A stretch of DNA of 36,500 bases from Uliginosibacterium gangwonense. Lineage in GTDB: Bacteria > Pseudomonadota > Gammaproteobacteria > Burkholderiales > Rhodocyclaceae. A model generated the notes under the pieces. That model saw only the letters and a list, made by a program, of their open reading frames with translations. It was not told the DNA's origin and did not search any database. Of the stretch, positions 1-9,218 are shown one piece after another. Within the stretch, counting starts at the first letter, position 1, and every line of letters begins with the position of its first letter. The position numbers were made by a program, and so were the translations under genes. Location: contig SBBQ01000037.1 of the NCBI GenBank assembly GCA_005239635.1, forward strand, positions 1 to 36,500, in the 5' to 3' direction.

Positions 1-1
1 A

Positions 2-292
2 GTGCCCGGCTCCGAATTCCAACTCAAAGCTGACTTGGTACTTCTCGCCATGGGCTTCACCAATCCCGTTGCCAGCTTGCTCGACAACTTTGGTGTAACC
101 AAAGATGCACGTGGCAACGCACGCGCCACGACAGACGGTGAAGGTTGCTACGTTACCAGCGAAGCCAAAGTGTTTGCAGCCGGCGACGTGCGTCGCGGCC
201 AGTCACTCATCGTTTGGGCGATCCGTGAAGGCCGCCAATGTGCACGCGAAGTCGATATCTTCTTGATGGGTAGCAGCGAACTGCCACGCTAA
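2..292 (+). CDS. gltD: Glutamate synthase small subunit GltD, C-terminal fragment
   Basis: This is the C-terminal ~96 residues of the NADPH-dependent glutamate synthase beta subunit; the gene runs off the left edge. GltD carries electrons from NADPH through FAD and Fe-S centres to the large subunit GltB, which makes glutamate from glutamine and 2-oxoglutarate. The fragment holds the end of the second dinucleotide-binding fold: [10 protein letters not shown], then [19 protein letters not shown], the FAD-contacting GD motif with the R-x-G-x-S-LVVWAI-type segment of this family, then [10 protein letters not shown] and the ending LMGSSELPR. The first in-frame GTG is not the real start. The last ~25 codons are copied twice more downstream in a 145-bp tandem repeat. 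Confidence 0.93.
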   Translation: MPGSEFQLKADLVLLAMGFTNPVASLLDNFGVTKDARGNARATTDGEGCYVTSEAKVFAAGDVRRGQSLIVWAIREGRQCAREVDIFLMGSSELPR

Positions 293-365
293 GCAGGATT
301 GGCAAAGGGCAAAGCAGGGCCTTCACGGCCCGCCCACGGGGAAGAGTGAAGATGGCACTAGCGCC

Positions 366-437
366 ATGCGTGAAGGCCGCCAATGTGCACGCGAAGTCGA
401 TATCTTCTTGATGGGTAGTAGCGAACTGCCACGCTAA
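366..437 (+). pseudogene. Duplicated gltD tail, copy 2 (23-codon open frame)
   Basis: The last 22 gltD codons are repeated here in frame behind an ATG supplied by the repeat junction, giving a 23-residue frame that ends LMGSSELPR and stops at 435-437. It has no domain and no clear Shine-Dalgarno sequence, so it is best read as a duplicated gene fragment. The open frame and nearly unchanged sequence suggest recent duplication rather than selection for a peptide. Confidence 0.75.
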
Positions 438-510
438 GCAGGATTGGCAAAGGGCAAAGCAGGACCTTCACGGCCCGCCCACAGGGAAGTGTGAAGATGG
501 CGCGAGCGCC

Positions 511-582
511 ATGCGCGAAGGCCGCCAATGTGCACGCGAAGTCGATATCTTCTTGATGGGTAGCAGCGAACTGCCACGCTAA
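511..582 (+). pseudogene. Duplicated gltD tail, copy 3 (23-codon open frame)
   Basis: This third copy of the gltD tail has the same 23-codon frame as copy 2 and stops at 580-582. The sequence after its stop diverges (GCATTATTGGCAAAAAAC in place of GCAGGATTGGCAAAGGGC), marking the worn distal end of the tandem array before the terminator. Confidence 0.75.
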
Positions 583-632
583 GCATTATTGGCAAAAAAC
601 AAAGTAAGGCCTTCACGACCTACTTGCTAGAT

Positions 633-665
633 AAAACAAAGCCGCTCATTGAGCGGCTTTGTTTT
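633..665. terminator. Bidirectional intrinsic terminator after the gltD region
   Basis: A 15-bp perfect stem (633-647 with 651-665) has a 3-nt ATT loop. Its GC-rich core GCCGCTC/GAGCGGC is flanked by A-rich and T-rich arms, so both strands give a stem followed by a U tract. It lies between gltD (plus) and the convergent DUF695 gene (minus) and can end both transcripts. Confidence 0.92.
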
Positions 666-701
666 TAATCGCCTCGCTTAGCAAAGGCACTTAATCACAC
701 A

Positions 702-1475
702 TCACGAGCCCGGCACCGGTCCCGGAATACATTGCGTCTCCCAGCCTGCGTAACGGCCACCACGGCTGCTCGCCAACTGCATGAGCGGATGCGTAATGCT
801 ATCGATTTGCTGGTAGCCAGGCACATCGCTACGGCGTACTTGCACGCTGTATTCGACTTGATCTTCATTTGGGTCAACTTGGCGAATCGATTTATAGCCA
901 AGCTTCTCCGTTTCTGCAATGAATGCAGCGCGGTTTTCAGCATTGGCAAAATATGCCCAATGGTAAATGTCGCGTGCCAATGTCAGTTTGTCGCCACTGT
1001 CGCGCAGCGAGTTACACACGCGGCGATTTTCGATACTTTGATAATCAAACTCGCCCGGGAATAAAAACTGTAGGTAGGTTTCCCAGTCTGCTTCTTTGCG
1101 CGTGTCACCACCAAAGCTGTAATGCGTAAACGGCTGCATGCACTTCATCACGCGATCTCGCCAATCCGCACCTTGTTCGGTGTAGAAAATAAAGTCGCAG
1201 CGCCCTTGGGTAGCGCACCGACCAACATAACGGGTCTGACGATTTGTAATCTCGTCTTCCAGATGCGATTCAATCTGGTTGATCGTTTCCGCTTCACTCT
1301 CCGCTACCAAACCGTATTGGTCTGGATGCTTGAGTTCAACGCTCACAAAAGCCATGTGTGGCATGCTCTTGATGGGGGCCACTTCTCGCACAGCCAAATC
1401 AAGCATGATGGCTGCGGGCTGGTCATCAACACGGCAAAAATAGTAATCCCAGTCGGGTGTCAGATTCGACGTCAT
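702..1475 (-). CDS. DUF695 domain protein with RraB-like C-terminal domain
   Basis: A 257-residue soluble protein. The N-terminal ~130 residues look like DUF695: WDYYFCRVDDQPA near the start, then a GRCATQGRCDFIFYTEQG segment and an ADWETYLQFLFP segment. The C-terminal ~100 residues (from GDKLTLARDIYHWAYF to RYAGWETQ) resemble the RraB family, which in E. coli binds RNase E and inhibits mRNA decay. The open frame reaches 1505, but ATG at 1475 is preceded by AGGAAGAGG at good spacing and gives the natural N-terminus MTSNLTPDWDYYF. It is transcribed divergently from glmU and ends at the shared terminator. A role in RNA turnover is an inference from domain type only. Confidence 0.82.
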   Translation of the reverse strand: MTSNLTPDWDYYFCRVDDQPAAIMLDLAVREVAPIKSMPHMAFVSVELKHPDQYGLVAESEAETINQIESHLEDEITNRQTRYVGRCATQGRCDFIFYTEQGADWRDRVMKCMQPFTHYSFGGDTRKEADWETYLQFLFPGEFDYQSIENRRVCNSLRDSGDKLTLARDIYHWAYFANAENRAAFIAETEKLGYKSIRQVDPNEDQVEYSVQVRRSDVPGYQQIDSITHPLMQLASSRGGRYAGWETQCIPGPVPGS

Positions 1476-1750
1476 GTTCCTCTTCCTGTACTGCTGGCTC
1501 GGCAAACCCGAACTATGTCACAACACGTGCAATATTGAACACTTATCATGCGGTTTATATCGTAAACCATCACGCAACGCCCTGTTTAACTGGGTTTTGC
1601 TCAAGTCCTGCGTGCTAAAATCGATAAAACAAGTTGTTACCTGCCGTACGTTAGGTGGGTCTCGCGCCAAAACGTAGATTTATAGCTGGCTCAACGCATA
1701 CCCCACAAGTGACGTCTCCCAAACTAGACCATGAACATGTCGAGGTTTAC

Positions 1751-3115
1751 ATGCAAGTCGTAATTCTCGCCGCCGGGCAAGGCAAGCGCATGCGCTCAGA
1801 TCTGCCTAAGGTGCTTCAGCCCTTGGGTGCCAAGCCCATGCTCGGCCATGTCATCGACGTAGCCCAAGCCTTAGATGCAACACGTATTTGTGTGGTGTAT
1901 GGCCATGGTGGCGAGCGCGTACGCGAAGCTTTTGCCAATCTAGATGTGCATTGGGCGCTACAACAGCCACAACTGGGCACTGGCCATGCCGTGCAGCAGG
2001 CGGTGCCATATCTATTAAACGATGGCACCGTGCTGGTGCTGTACGGGGACGTGCCGCTACTCCAAGCGCAAACCTTAAGCCGCCTTCATGCCGCCGCAGG
2101 CAACCATAGCCTCGCCATTTTGTCGGTCATGATGGACGACCCCACCGGTTACGGCCGTATTGTGCGCGATTCACACCACCGCGTTACTCACATTGTTGAG
2201 CACAAAGACGCCAGCGAAGCGGAACGCAATATTCGTGAAGTTAACACCGGCATCATGGCCGTACCCGCGCATTTTTTAAGCCGCTGGTTACACGCGCTAA
2301 AAAATGACAATGCACAAGGCGAGTATTACCTAACAGACATCGTTGCCATGGCGGTTGCCGAAGGCGTGCCGGTTGTAACTGAACAACCCGAAGCTGTCTG
2401 GGAAACATTGGGTGTGAATGACAAATTGCAGCTCGCTGCCCTAGAACGCATTCACCAACAAAACCTTGCGCAACAACTCATGACCGATGGCGTTACCTTG
2501 CGCGATCCGCAGCGTATTGATGTGCGTGGCGAATTAATTTGTGGGCGCGACGTTGAAATTGATGTGGGCTGCGTGTTTGAAGGCCGCGTGCTGTTAGGCG
2601 ATGGCGTTCGCGTTGGCGCGCATAGCGTGTTACGTGACGTTGAAGTCGGCGCGGCTACACGTATTGCGCCTTATTCATGCTTAGAAGATTCGCACATTGG
2701 CAACGGCTGCCACATTGGCCCCTATGCGCGGCTACGCCCGGGCACACGCTTGGCCGAAGATGTTCATGTTGGCAATTTTGTGGAAATTAAAAACAGTCAG
2801 ATTGATGCGCATTCAAAAGCGAATCATCTGGCATACGTAGGTGATGCAACGGTGGGCAAGCGCGTCAATATTGGCGCAGGCACCATCACCTGCAATTACG
2901 ATGGCGCAAACAAACATCGCACCATTATTGAAGACGACGTTTTCATTGGCTCAGACACCCAATTGGTTGCGCCCGTCACAGTCGGTCGCGGCGCCACATT
3001 GGGTGCAGGCACCACGCTCACCAAGTCCGCTCCGGCAGACGAGCTCACGCTGTCGCGCAGCAAGCAACTCACGGTGCCCGGCTGGAAACGTCCGACAAAA
3101 AATTCATCTAAATAA
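1751..3115 (+). CDS. glmU: Bifunctional UDP-GlcNAc pyrophosphorylase / GlcN-1-P acetyltransferase GlmU
   Basis: GlmU acetylates glucosamine-1-phosphate and then couples it to UTP, yielding UDP-GlcNAc for peptidoglycan and LPS. The 454-residue length is normal. The N-terminal uridyltransferase domain shows the nucleotide-binding loop [15 protein letters not shown] at residues 6-20 and YGDVPLL near residue 100. From about residue 250 come left-handed beta-helix hexapeptide repeats, then the acetyltransferase segment [13 protein letters not shown] and the family-typical end [14 protein letters not shown]. The open frame extends upstream to 1655, but ATG at 1751 begins at the conserved MQVVILAAG. 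glmS follows after 54 bp, so the two enzymes of the pathway probably share a transcript. Confidence 0.96.
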   Translation: MQVVILAAGQGKRMRSDLPKVLQPLGAKPMLGHVIDVAQALDATRICVVYGHGGERVREAFANLDVHWALQQPQLGTGHAVQQAVPYLLNDGTVLVLYGDVPLLQAQTLSRLHAAAGNHSLAILSVMMDDPTGYGRIVRDSHHRVTHIVEHKDASEAERNIREVNTGIMAVPAHFLSRWLHALKNDNAQGEYYLTDIVAMAVAEGVPVVTEQPEAVWETLGVNDKLQLAALERIHQQNLAQQLMTDGVTLRDPQRIDVRGELICGRDVEIDVGCVFEGRVLLGDGVRVGAHSVLRDVEVGAATRIAPYSCLEDSHIGNGCHIGPYARLRPGTRLAEDVHVGNFVEIKNSQIDAHSKANHLAYVGDATVGKRVNIGAGTITCNYDGANKHRTIIEDDVFIGSDTQLVAPVTVGRGATLGAGTTLTKSAPADELTLSRSKQLTVPGWKRPTKNSSK

Positions 3116-3135
3116 ACCCTGAGCATGTACGAGTG

Positions 3136-3153
3136 ATTGGCAAATTTGCCAAT
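3136..3153. repeat. Perfect 18-bp palindrome of two motif copies (ATTGGCAAATTTGCCAAT)
   Basis: Two head-to-head copies of the dispersed motif meet with no spacer, 20 bp after the glmU stop and 2 nt before the glmS Shine-Dalgarno region (CGGAG at 3157-3161). In RNA this could form a hairpin beside the glmS ribosome site. It is weak as a terminator because no U tract follows. Inverted uptake-sequence pairs between genes are known in Neisseria and Haemophilus. Confidence 0.85.
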
Positions 3154-3169
3154 CCACGGAGTGAGCACC

Positions 3170-5002
3170 ATGTGTGGCATCGTCGTCGCAATCGCGCAAC
3201 AAAACATCGTTCCCGTATTACTGGAAGGTCTGCGCAAACTTGAATACCGTGGCTATGACTCCGCCGGTCTCGCCGTCATTCGTACTCAAGAGGGTCCGTC
3301 GTTAGAGCGTTTGCGCTCCGTAGGTCGTGTCGCCGAATTAGCCGCACAAGCAGACGACTTACAAGCGCAACTCGGCATTGCGCACACGCGTTGGGCGACG
3401 CACGGCATTCCGAGCGAGCGCAATGCACATCCGCATATTTCTGACCAGCTCGCCGTCGTACATAACGGCATTATCGAGAACTACGAAATTCTGCGTGAGC
3501 GCTTGCAAGGCGAAGGCTACACCTTCGTTTCAGACACCGACACAGAAGCCATTGCACACCTACTGCATTCACACTTAAAGCGCGGTCAAGATTTTGTGGG
3601 CGCAGTGCGTGCCACCGTGAGTGAACTGGTTGGGGCTTACGCAATCGGCGTGATCTCCGAGCACGAGCCAGATACCGCAATCGTGGCGCGCAGTGGTTCG
3701 CCGCTCGTGGTCGGCATTTCGCCCAATGGCAATTTTGCTGCATCTGATACGTCTGCACTGCTGCAAGTCACGCGCGAAGTGATGTATCTCGAAAATGGCG
3801 ACATCGCCGTGCTCACGCGCAACAACGTGCGTGTATTGCGTGCGGACGGCCAGTCGGTACAACGCCCGGTGAGCACCAGCCAACTTTCTGCCGATGCAGT
3901 TGAGCTTGGCCAGTATCGCCACTATATGCAGAAAGAAATTTTTGAGCAGCCACGTGCGCTGGGCGATACGCTCGCCATGCTGGGTGGCGCACACAGCATT
4001 TCGCCACAGCTATTTGGTGCAGACGCGCAGCGTGTATTGTCTGAGACACAACGCGTACTCATCATCGCTTGCGGCACCAGTTGGCATGCCGGCATGGTGG
4101 CGCGTTATTGGATTGAAGAAATTGCCGGCATTAGTTGTTCCGTTGAAATTGCCAGCGAATATCGCTATCGCAGATCAGTTGCCGAGCCTGGCACATTGGT
4201 GGTGGTGATCTCTCAATCCGGTGAAACAGCAGATACTTTGGCTGCGCTCAAACACGCCAAGTCACTCGGCCTGAATTTATCGCTGGCCATTTGTAACGTG
4301 CCCGAATCCGCCATCGTGCGTGAATCCGAGTTGCGTTTTATTACCCGCGCCGGCCCCGAGATTGGCGTTGCATCAACCAAGGCCTTCACCACGCAGCTCG
4401 CAGCCCTTGCATTACTTGCGCTTTCAATTGGCAAAGTGAAGGGTAAGTTGTCACCAGAGGCAGAGAAGGATGCGCTCGATTCACTGCGTCATCTACCCGT
4501 TGCCATTGCCAAAGTGCTTGAGTTAGAACCCGCCATTGCACAATGGGCGCAGGGCTTTGCGATGAAGCAACACGCGCTCTTCTTGGGTCGTGGCATGCAT
4601 TACCCCATCGCGCTTGAAGGCGCGCTTAAGCTCAAAGAAATTTCGTACATCCACGCTGAAGCTTACCCCGCAGGCGAGCTTAAACATGGCCCGCTCGCGC
4701 TCGTCGACAAGGATATGCCGGTGATTGCAGTGGCACCGAACGATGCCCTACTGGAAAAGCTCAAATCAAATCTACAAGAAGTGCGCGCACGGGGCGGCGA
4801 GCTATTTGTGTTTGCTGACCAAGGCTTTGAAATCCCTGAAAGCGATGGATTGCATATTTTGCGTATGCCCGAAAATTACGGGCTGCTCTCGCCCGTCTTG
4901 CACGTTGTGCCCTTGCAGCTTTTGTCTTACCACGCAGCGCTGGTTAAGGGCACCGACGTCGACAAACCACGCAACTTGGCAAAGAGCGTAACGGTCGAAT
5001 AA
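3170..5002 (+). CDS. glmS: Glutamine-fructose-6-phosphate aminotransferase GlmS
   Basis: GlmS makes glucosamine-6-phosphate from fructose-6-phosphate and glutamine, the first committed step to UDP-GlcNAc. The 610-residue protein starts MCGIV, exposing the catalytic Cys1 nucleophile after Met removal; this fixes the start at 3170 rather than the in-frame ATG at 3137. The glutaminase domain has [15 protein letters not shown] near residue 75 and HNGIIENY near 100. Two SIS domains follow, with ACGTSWHAG near 305 and SQSGETADT near 350, and the end [11 protein letters not shown] is typical. CGGAG at 3157-3161 serves as the ribosome site. I see no glmS ribozyme, which is a Gram-positive feature. 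Confidence 0.97.
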   Translation: MCGIVVAIAQQNIVPVLLEGLRKLEYRGYDSAGLAVIRTQEGPSLERLRSVGRVAELAAQADDLQAQLGIAHTRWATHGIPSERNAHPHISDQLAVVHNGIIENYEILRERLQGEGYTFVSDTDTEAIAHLLHSHLKRGQDFVGAVRATVSELVGAYAIGVISEHEPDTAIVARSGSPLVVGISPNGNFAASDTSALLQVTREVMYLENGDIAVLTRNNVRVLRADGQSVQRPVSTSQLSADAVELGQYRHYMQKEIFEQPRALGDTLAMLGGAHSISPQLFGADAQRVLSETQRVLIIACGTSWHAGMVARYWIEEIAGISCSVEIASEYRYRRSVAEPGTLVVVISQSGETADTLAALKHAKSLGLNLSLAICNVPESAIVRESELRFITRAGPEIGVASTKAFTTQLAALALLALSIGKVKGKLSPEAEKDALDSLRHLPVAIAKVLELEPAIAQWAQGFAMKQHALFLGRGMHYPIALEGALKLKEISYIHAEAYPAGELKHGPLALVDKDMPVIAVAPNDALLEKLKSNLQEVRARGGELFVFADQGFEIPESDGLHILRMPENYGLLSPVLHVVPLQLLSYHAALVKGTDVDKPRNLAKSVTVE

Positions 5003-5053
5003 GAACACACTTGTCGTTGTGCAAAAGAATGTCGGTCGTGCAGTACAGTCGCT

Positions 5054-7069
5054 TCAAGCACTCGTACGTTGCGTACGCGGATGAAACGTCACAGGCACAG
5101 CCGTGGCGTTGATCACTGATTTACGCAGCGTGCCGACCACGTGCATTTCGCATTTCTTGCAATCGAAACGCAGCGTGAGTTTCTCTTTGCCATTCATTAG
5201 CGTCATCGGCTCAGCTTTCACAAAGCCGCGCATGTCGTAGTCTTTCAGCTCTTTCGGGCACAAATTAAAGCTGTACCGCAAACAGTGCTTGGTGATCATG
5301 AGCGAGGCCTCGTCACGTACTTCATTTGCCTCGTAAGCGGCTTCAATCGACTGCACGCCATGCTTTGCGTAGAAGCGATACGCCAAGCTGTTATACACGT
5401 TGCCTAAGTAGGTGAGCGCAGACTCTGGGTAGACGGCCGGCGGCTCCACCGGCACAGCACGCGCAGGGGGCTGGTGCGCTAGCAGGCGCGCCGCTTCTAA
5501 TGCAGCGACCGCATCGCGCCGCAAACCATTGAGTGCACTCGCGGGCAAAAACCACGGCTGTTGAGTGCGATTGGCAAAACTCGGCGCGCCGAACGCGTCT
5601 GCGCCCGCATCTGTTTTTGCCGCATTTGTCTCTCTCGCCAACTCAAACCACGTATTGCCGAGTTTAGTGAGTTGCTCACGCATGGATTGCGCGGCACGCT
5701 CTGCATTATTTGCCAATGTACCGGCGTGATTAAGTGTTGCACTCGCTTGCACACCGTCTTCGTCTTGTAGCGTTAGGCGAAGGGTGTTTTGATCTGCTTC
5801 GTCTACCACCATCGTCACCGCAACACGACGTTCGGCAGAAGGCTTTTCTAAAAGCCGCTCAAAAGCTTGGTCTCGATTGCGATACAGCACCGCACCTTTA
5901 CGAATGTCATCCGGCATTTCGTTGGGGAACAGGCGATTGCCTTGCACGGTATTGATGCGCAGGCCGACCAATTCTTTGTGGCTATCGAAATACGATACGC
6001 CATCACCGTTGTTAAGCTGCACACTCGCTTCGACTTCCAGATAGTCGCGCCCAACTGCGATAACACTCGCCACTTCTTCGCCCATGAAACTCGGACTATC
6101 AAACGCCTCAATGCCATGCTGCCGATCGTTCACAAAATAATCGGTTAGGCCGCGATTAAATGTTTTTTCTGGCTGCGGCTCAAAGGTCAGCACGCTGCGT
6201 CCACTTGATGCACGCACCAAGTCTGGTCGATCTATCAAAATCTCGTCGAGCAGTTGTCGATAATGCGCGGTAATGTTTTTAACGTAGCCCAGGTCTTTGA
6301 GTCGTCCTTCAATTTTGAAGGAACGAACACCGGCATCAACCAGCGCGCGCAAGTTGGCACTCTGGTCATTGTCTTTCATCGACAACAAATGCTTTTCGTG
6401 CGCCACCACGCGACCTTGTGAATCGGTCAGCGTATAGGGCAGACGGCAAGCCTGCGAACACTCACCACGGTTTGCGCTGCGACCCGTGTGCGCATGACTA
6501 ATAAAGCATTGCCCGCTATACGCCACGCACAATGCACCGTGCACAAAAAATTCCAACTCGCAGTGGGTAGCCTCGGCGATGTCGCGAATTTGCTCGAGCG
6601 TTAATTCACGCGCCAGCACAATTTGCGAAAAACCCACGTCTTGCAAAAACTTGGCTTTGGCCGGCGTGCGAATATCGGTTTGCGTGCTCGCATGCAGCTG
6701 AATGGGCGGCAAGTCCATTTCCAGCAGCGCCATATCTTGCACAATCAGCGCATCAACGCCGGCATCGTAAAGCTGATGGATCAGCTTACGTGCATCTTCT
6801 GTTTCGTCGTCTTGCAAAATGGTGTTGAGCGCCACAAACACGCGTGCGTGGTAACGGTGTGCGTGTTGCACCAAACGCGCAATGTCTTGCACGCTATTGC
6901 CCGCCCCATAACGCGCGCCAAAAGAGGGGCCGCCGATGTACACCGCATCGGCACCATGCAACACGGCCTCGATACCGAAATCGGCATTTTTGGCAGGCGC
7001 CAGCAGCTCAAGATGACGGCGAGCAGTGGATGGGCAATTAGAAATGGAAGGATCAGAAACAGACGACAT
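5054..7069 (-). CDS. rlhA: U32 family protein RlhA-like (23S rRNA C2501 hydroxylation)
   Basis: A U32 'peptidase' family protein of about 671 residues, close in size to E. coli RlhA (YdcP), which is needed for 5-hydroxycytidine at position 2501 of 23S rRNA. The N-terminal half starts HLELLAPAKNADFGIEAVLHGADAVYIGG and carries the U32 signature ELEFFVHGALCVAYSGQC, followed by a Cys-containing GECSQACRLPYTL segment. The C-terminal part holds the collagenase-like domain and more cysteines (KHCLRYSFNLCPKE and FDCKKCEMH) that could bind a metal or Fe-S cluster. The start at 7069 (MSSVSD) is chosen because the upstream extension to 7147 is unlike family members; no strong ribosome site is visible. 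It converges on glmS and diverges from purT. Confidence 0.88.
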   Translation of the reverse strand: MSSVSDPSISNCPSTARRHLELLAPAKNADFGIEAVLHGADAVYIGGPSFGARYGAGNSVQDIARLVQHAHRYHARVFVALNTILQDDETEDARKLIHQLYDAGVDALIVQDMALLEMDLPPIQLHASTQTDIRTPAKAKFLQDVGFSQIVLARELTLEQIRDIAEATHCELEFFVHGALCVAYSGQCFISHAHTGRSANRGECSQACRLPYTLTDSQGRVVAHEKHLLSMKDNDQSANLRALVDAGVRSFKIEGRLKDLGYVKNITAHYRQLLDEILIDRPDLVRASSGRSVLTFEPQPEKTFNRGLTDYFVNDRQHGIEAFDSPSFMGEEVASVIAVGRDYLEVEASVQLNNGDGVSYFDSHKELVGLRINTVQGNRLFPNEMPDDIRKGAVLYRNRDQAFERLLEKPSAERRVAVTMVVDEADQNTLRLTLQDEDGVQASATLNHAGTLANNAERAAQSMREQLTKLGNTWFELARETNAAKTDAGADAFGAPSFANRTQQPWFLPASALNGLRRDAVAALEAARLLAHQPPARAVPVEPPAVYPESALTYLGNVYNSLAYRFYAKHGVQSIEAAYEANEVRDEASLMITKHCLRYSFNLCPKELKDYDMRGFVKAEPMTLMNGKEKLTLRFDCKKCEMHVVGTLRKSVINATAVPVTFHPRTQRTSA

Positions 7070-7242
7070 AGCGGAGATAAACTTCAATGCAAACAACAGG
7101 TTCGCATTATCGCCGAGGCAGCTTCTACGCGCCACCTGCAAATGCACAATTGAGCAGTGACAAGGCTATACTCCGTCGCATATTTGCCAATCAAAGCCAG
7201 CCTCCTCACTACATTTAACCGCCCAACGACTACCTCTAGCCC

Positions 7243-8445
7243 ATGAAACCACTTGCCACTCCACTTTCACCCGTTGCGCTTCGTGTCATGTTGTTGGGTA
7301 GCGGAGAACTCGGCAAAGAAGTGTTAATCGCACTGCAGCGCCTAGGTGTAGAAACCATTGCAGTCGACCGCTACGAGAATGCACCTGGGCAGCAGGTGGC
7401 GCACCATTCTCGCACCATCACCATGAGCGATGCCGCGCAACTCGAAGCACTCATTCGCAGCGAAAAGCCCGATGTGGTGGTGCCCGAGATTGAAGCGATT
7501 GCCACCCCCGTTCTGCAAAAGCTCGAGGCAGAAGGCGTGGTACGCGTTATTCCCACCGCACGCGCGGCGCGGCTCACCATGGACCGCGAAGGCATACGTC
7601 GACTTGCGGCCGAAACACTAGGGTTGCCCACCAGCCCCTATCGCTTTTGCGATTCCTTAGCCGAACTTCAAGCCGCGATTGATGGCGGCATCGGCTACCC
7701 CTGCATTGTTAAACCGGTAATGAGCAGCAGCGGCAAAGGCCAAAGCAAAATTGATGGGCCGAGCGACGTTGCCAAAGCGTGGGATTACGCCATGGCAGGC
7801 GGGCGCGTAGGCCACGGCCGCGTGATTGTTGAAGGCTTTATCGACTTTGATTATGAAATCACACAACTCACCGTACGCGCACTCGACGAGCACGGCCAAA
7901 CACAAACGTATTTTTGCGAGCCGATTGGCCACATACAAGTCAATGGTGACTACGTTGAAAGTTGGCAGCCGCAAGCTATGCACAACACAGCACGCGAACG
8001 CGCACGTGAAATTGCCAAAGCAATCACGGATGATTTAGGTGGCCTCGGATTGTTTGGAGTAGAGCTTTTCGTAAAAGGCGAATACGTTTGGTTTAGTGAA
8101 GTGAGCCCGCGCCCGCACGACACCGGCATGGTGACCATGACCACCCAATGGCAAAACGAATTTGAATTGCACGCCCGCGCCATACTCGGCTTGCCCGTGA
8201 ACACCGCACTCAAAAGTCCAGGCGCAAGCGCAGTGATTTATGGCGGTGCGGATGCACAAGCCATGGTGTTTGATGGCGTGGCCGACGCACTCAGCATTGC
8301 CAATACCGACATTCGTTTATTTGGCAAACCAGAGAGCTTTGTAAAACGCCGTATGGGTGTAGCACTGGCGTTTGATCAAGATGTTGAAACGGCGCGGCGC
8401 AACGCAAAAGCCGCCGCGGCAAAAGTTAAGCCGCGCGTCGCGTAA
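7243..8445 (+). CDS. purT: Formate-dependent phosphoribosylglycinamide formyltransferase PurT
   Basis: PurT is an ATP-grasp enzyme that formylates GAR with free formate and ATP, the folate-independent route for the third step of purine synthesis. The 400-residue length is normal. The N-terminal PurK/PurT preATP-grasp fold shows [13 protein letters not shown] at residues 15-27. The ATP-grasp core has [31 protein letters not shown] and FGVELFV, followed by [14 protein letters not shown], which is diagnostic of PurT. It stands alone as a plus-strand gene, divergent from rlhA across a 173-bp region that includes one dispersed motif at 7184. Confidence 0.96.
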   Translation: MKPLATPLSPVALRVMLLGSGELGKEVLIALQRLGVETIAVDRYENAPGQQVAHHSRTITMSDAAQLEALIRSEKPDVVVPEIEAIATPVLQKLEAEGVVRVIPTARAARLTMDREGIRRLAAETLGLPTSPYRFCDSLAELQAAIDGGIGYPCIVKPVMSSSGKGQSKIDGPSDVAKAWDYAMAGGRVGHGRVIVEGFIDFDYEITQLTVRALDEHGQTQTYFCEPIGHIQVNGDYVESWQPQAMHNTARERAREIAKAITDDLGGLGLFGVELFVKGEYVWFSEVSPRPHDTGMVTMTTQWQNEFELHARAILGLPVNTALKSPGASAVIYGGADAQAMVFDGVADALSIANTDIRLFGKPESFVKRRMGVALAFDQDVETARRNAKAAAAKVKPRVA

Positions 8446-8598
8446 ATCAACAATTGGGGTAATTGCGGTAACTGTTACGAGGTTGCGGGAGCGAACGTAG
8501 CAGAATCGAATTTGCCAATGCGGCTGCGGTGTCGTTGCGGTACCGCGCTGCTAGGTACCCTACAAGTACGCCAAACGCCCAAGCACACCTAAGCAACT

Positions 8599-9138
8599 TT
8601 AAGCGCCATCTTCACCCGTGGTTTTTTTGCGGCGCGCTTTACTGGGTGCTTTTTCCGCCGTGGCGGCGGTCGCAACGCCGCTCGTTGCAGCCGCTTGTTC
8701 TTGCACTGCCGCTTGCATCATAGTCCAAGGCCACATCATGGCCTGCGCCATATCGGTGGCGGCCTGTGCCGCACCCCCTTCAGCGCCGCTTGCAGCACTG
8801 TTTGCGCCTTCACCCACCTGGTCGGTCGTCGCCGATTTGAATGTGGCGGCAGATTCTGTCGCAGCCATTTGCGCTTGCTTCAAATGCTCTGAAAACGCTT
8901 GACCCATGTGCTGCATCGACTGCAAAGTCGTGCGCTGCATTTCCAAACCTTGAATCGAGAGTTGCAGCATGTTGAGGTTCATACGCAGCCAACCCTCAAC
9001 CGCTTTCAAGTCCGCAATGCGCTGATCAAGCTCGCCCACATCGAGTGTTGGCGTCACCATACCGGGCAGTGGCACACCCATGCTGCCCCACATTTTTCGC
9101 ATCAGTTCGAGTGGGTCATGCGGATTGGCTGAGGACAT
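8599..9138 (-). CDS. phaM: PhaM-like polyhydroxyalkanoate granule regulatory protein
   Basis: A 179-residue protein with the N-terminal pattern of betaproteobacterial PhaM: DPLELMRKMWGSMGVPLPG, then PTLDVGELDQRIADLKAVEGWLRMNLNML and QGLEMQRTTL, a predicted amphipathic coiled-coil region. An Ala-rich linker follows and a short basic tail, SKARRKKTT. In Ralstonia, PhaM binds PHA synthase PhaC and DNA and distributes granules to daughter cells; the basic tail is the DNA-binding part. The protein is shorter than the Ralstonia one. GGGAG sits at ribosome-site distance before the ATG. If the call is right, the organism stores PHA, although no other pha gene is in the window. Confidence 0.72.
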   Translation of the reverse strand: MSSANPHDPLELMRKMWGSMGVPLPGMVTPTLDVGELDQRIADLKAVEGWLRMNLNMLQLSIQGLEMQRTTLQSMQHMGQAFSEHLKQAQMAATESAATFKSATTDQVGEGANSAASGAEGGAAQAATDMAQAMMWPWTMMQAAVQEQAAATSGVATAATAEKAPSKARRKKTTGEDGA

Positions 9139-9218
9139 AGCATTCTCCCGTTTGCATATTGACCATCATACCCTTGCAGGTGAGTCATGCAAGACAGCGT
9201 ACACGAACAGTTCAAAAA

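Larger units (their letters stand above)
224..612 (+). repeat. 145-bp tandem repeat built from the gltD 3' end
   Basis: Unit 1 starts at 224 inside gltD, unit 2 at 369 and a partial, diverged unit 3 at 514, so the period is exactly 145 bp. Each unit carries the last 22 gltD codons with the stop, then the word ATTGGCAA (298, 443, 588). Units 1 and 2 continue with a segment containing GGCCTTCACGG, the reverse complement of CCGTGAAGGCC in the gltD tail, and a short inverted repeat around GGCGC-GCGCC. Units 1 and 2 differ at only a few positions; unit 3 decays after its stop codon. Possible origins are slippage or unequal crossing-over, or the remains of stacked integration sites that rebuild a gene's 3' end. 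Confidence 0.93.

Noticed and set aside
1506-1750. Promoter elements between the DUF695 gene and glmU
   Set aside because: TAAAAT near 1615 has only a 13-bp spaced TTGCTC; nothing strong enough to call.
6623-7153. A 176-codon plus-strand frame opposite rlhA
   Set aside because: Shadow of the U32 gene; composition is Arg/His-rich and there is no ribosome site.
7150-7173. TTGAGC and TATACT before purT as a promoter
   Set aside because: Spacing is only 11 bp, too short for sigma-70; left unannotated.
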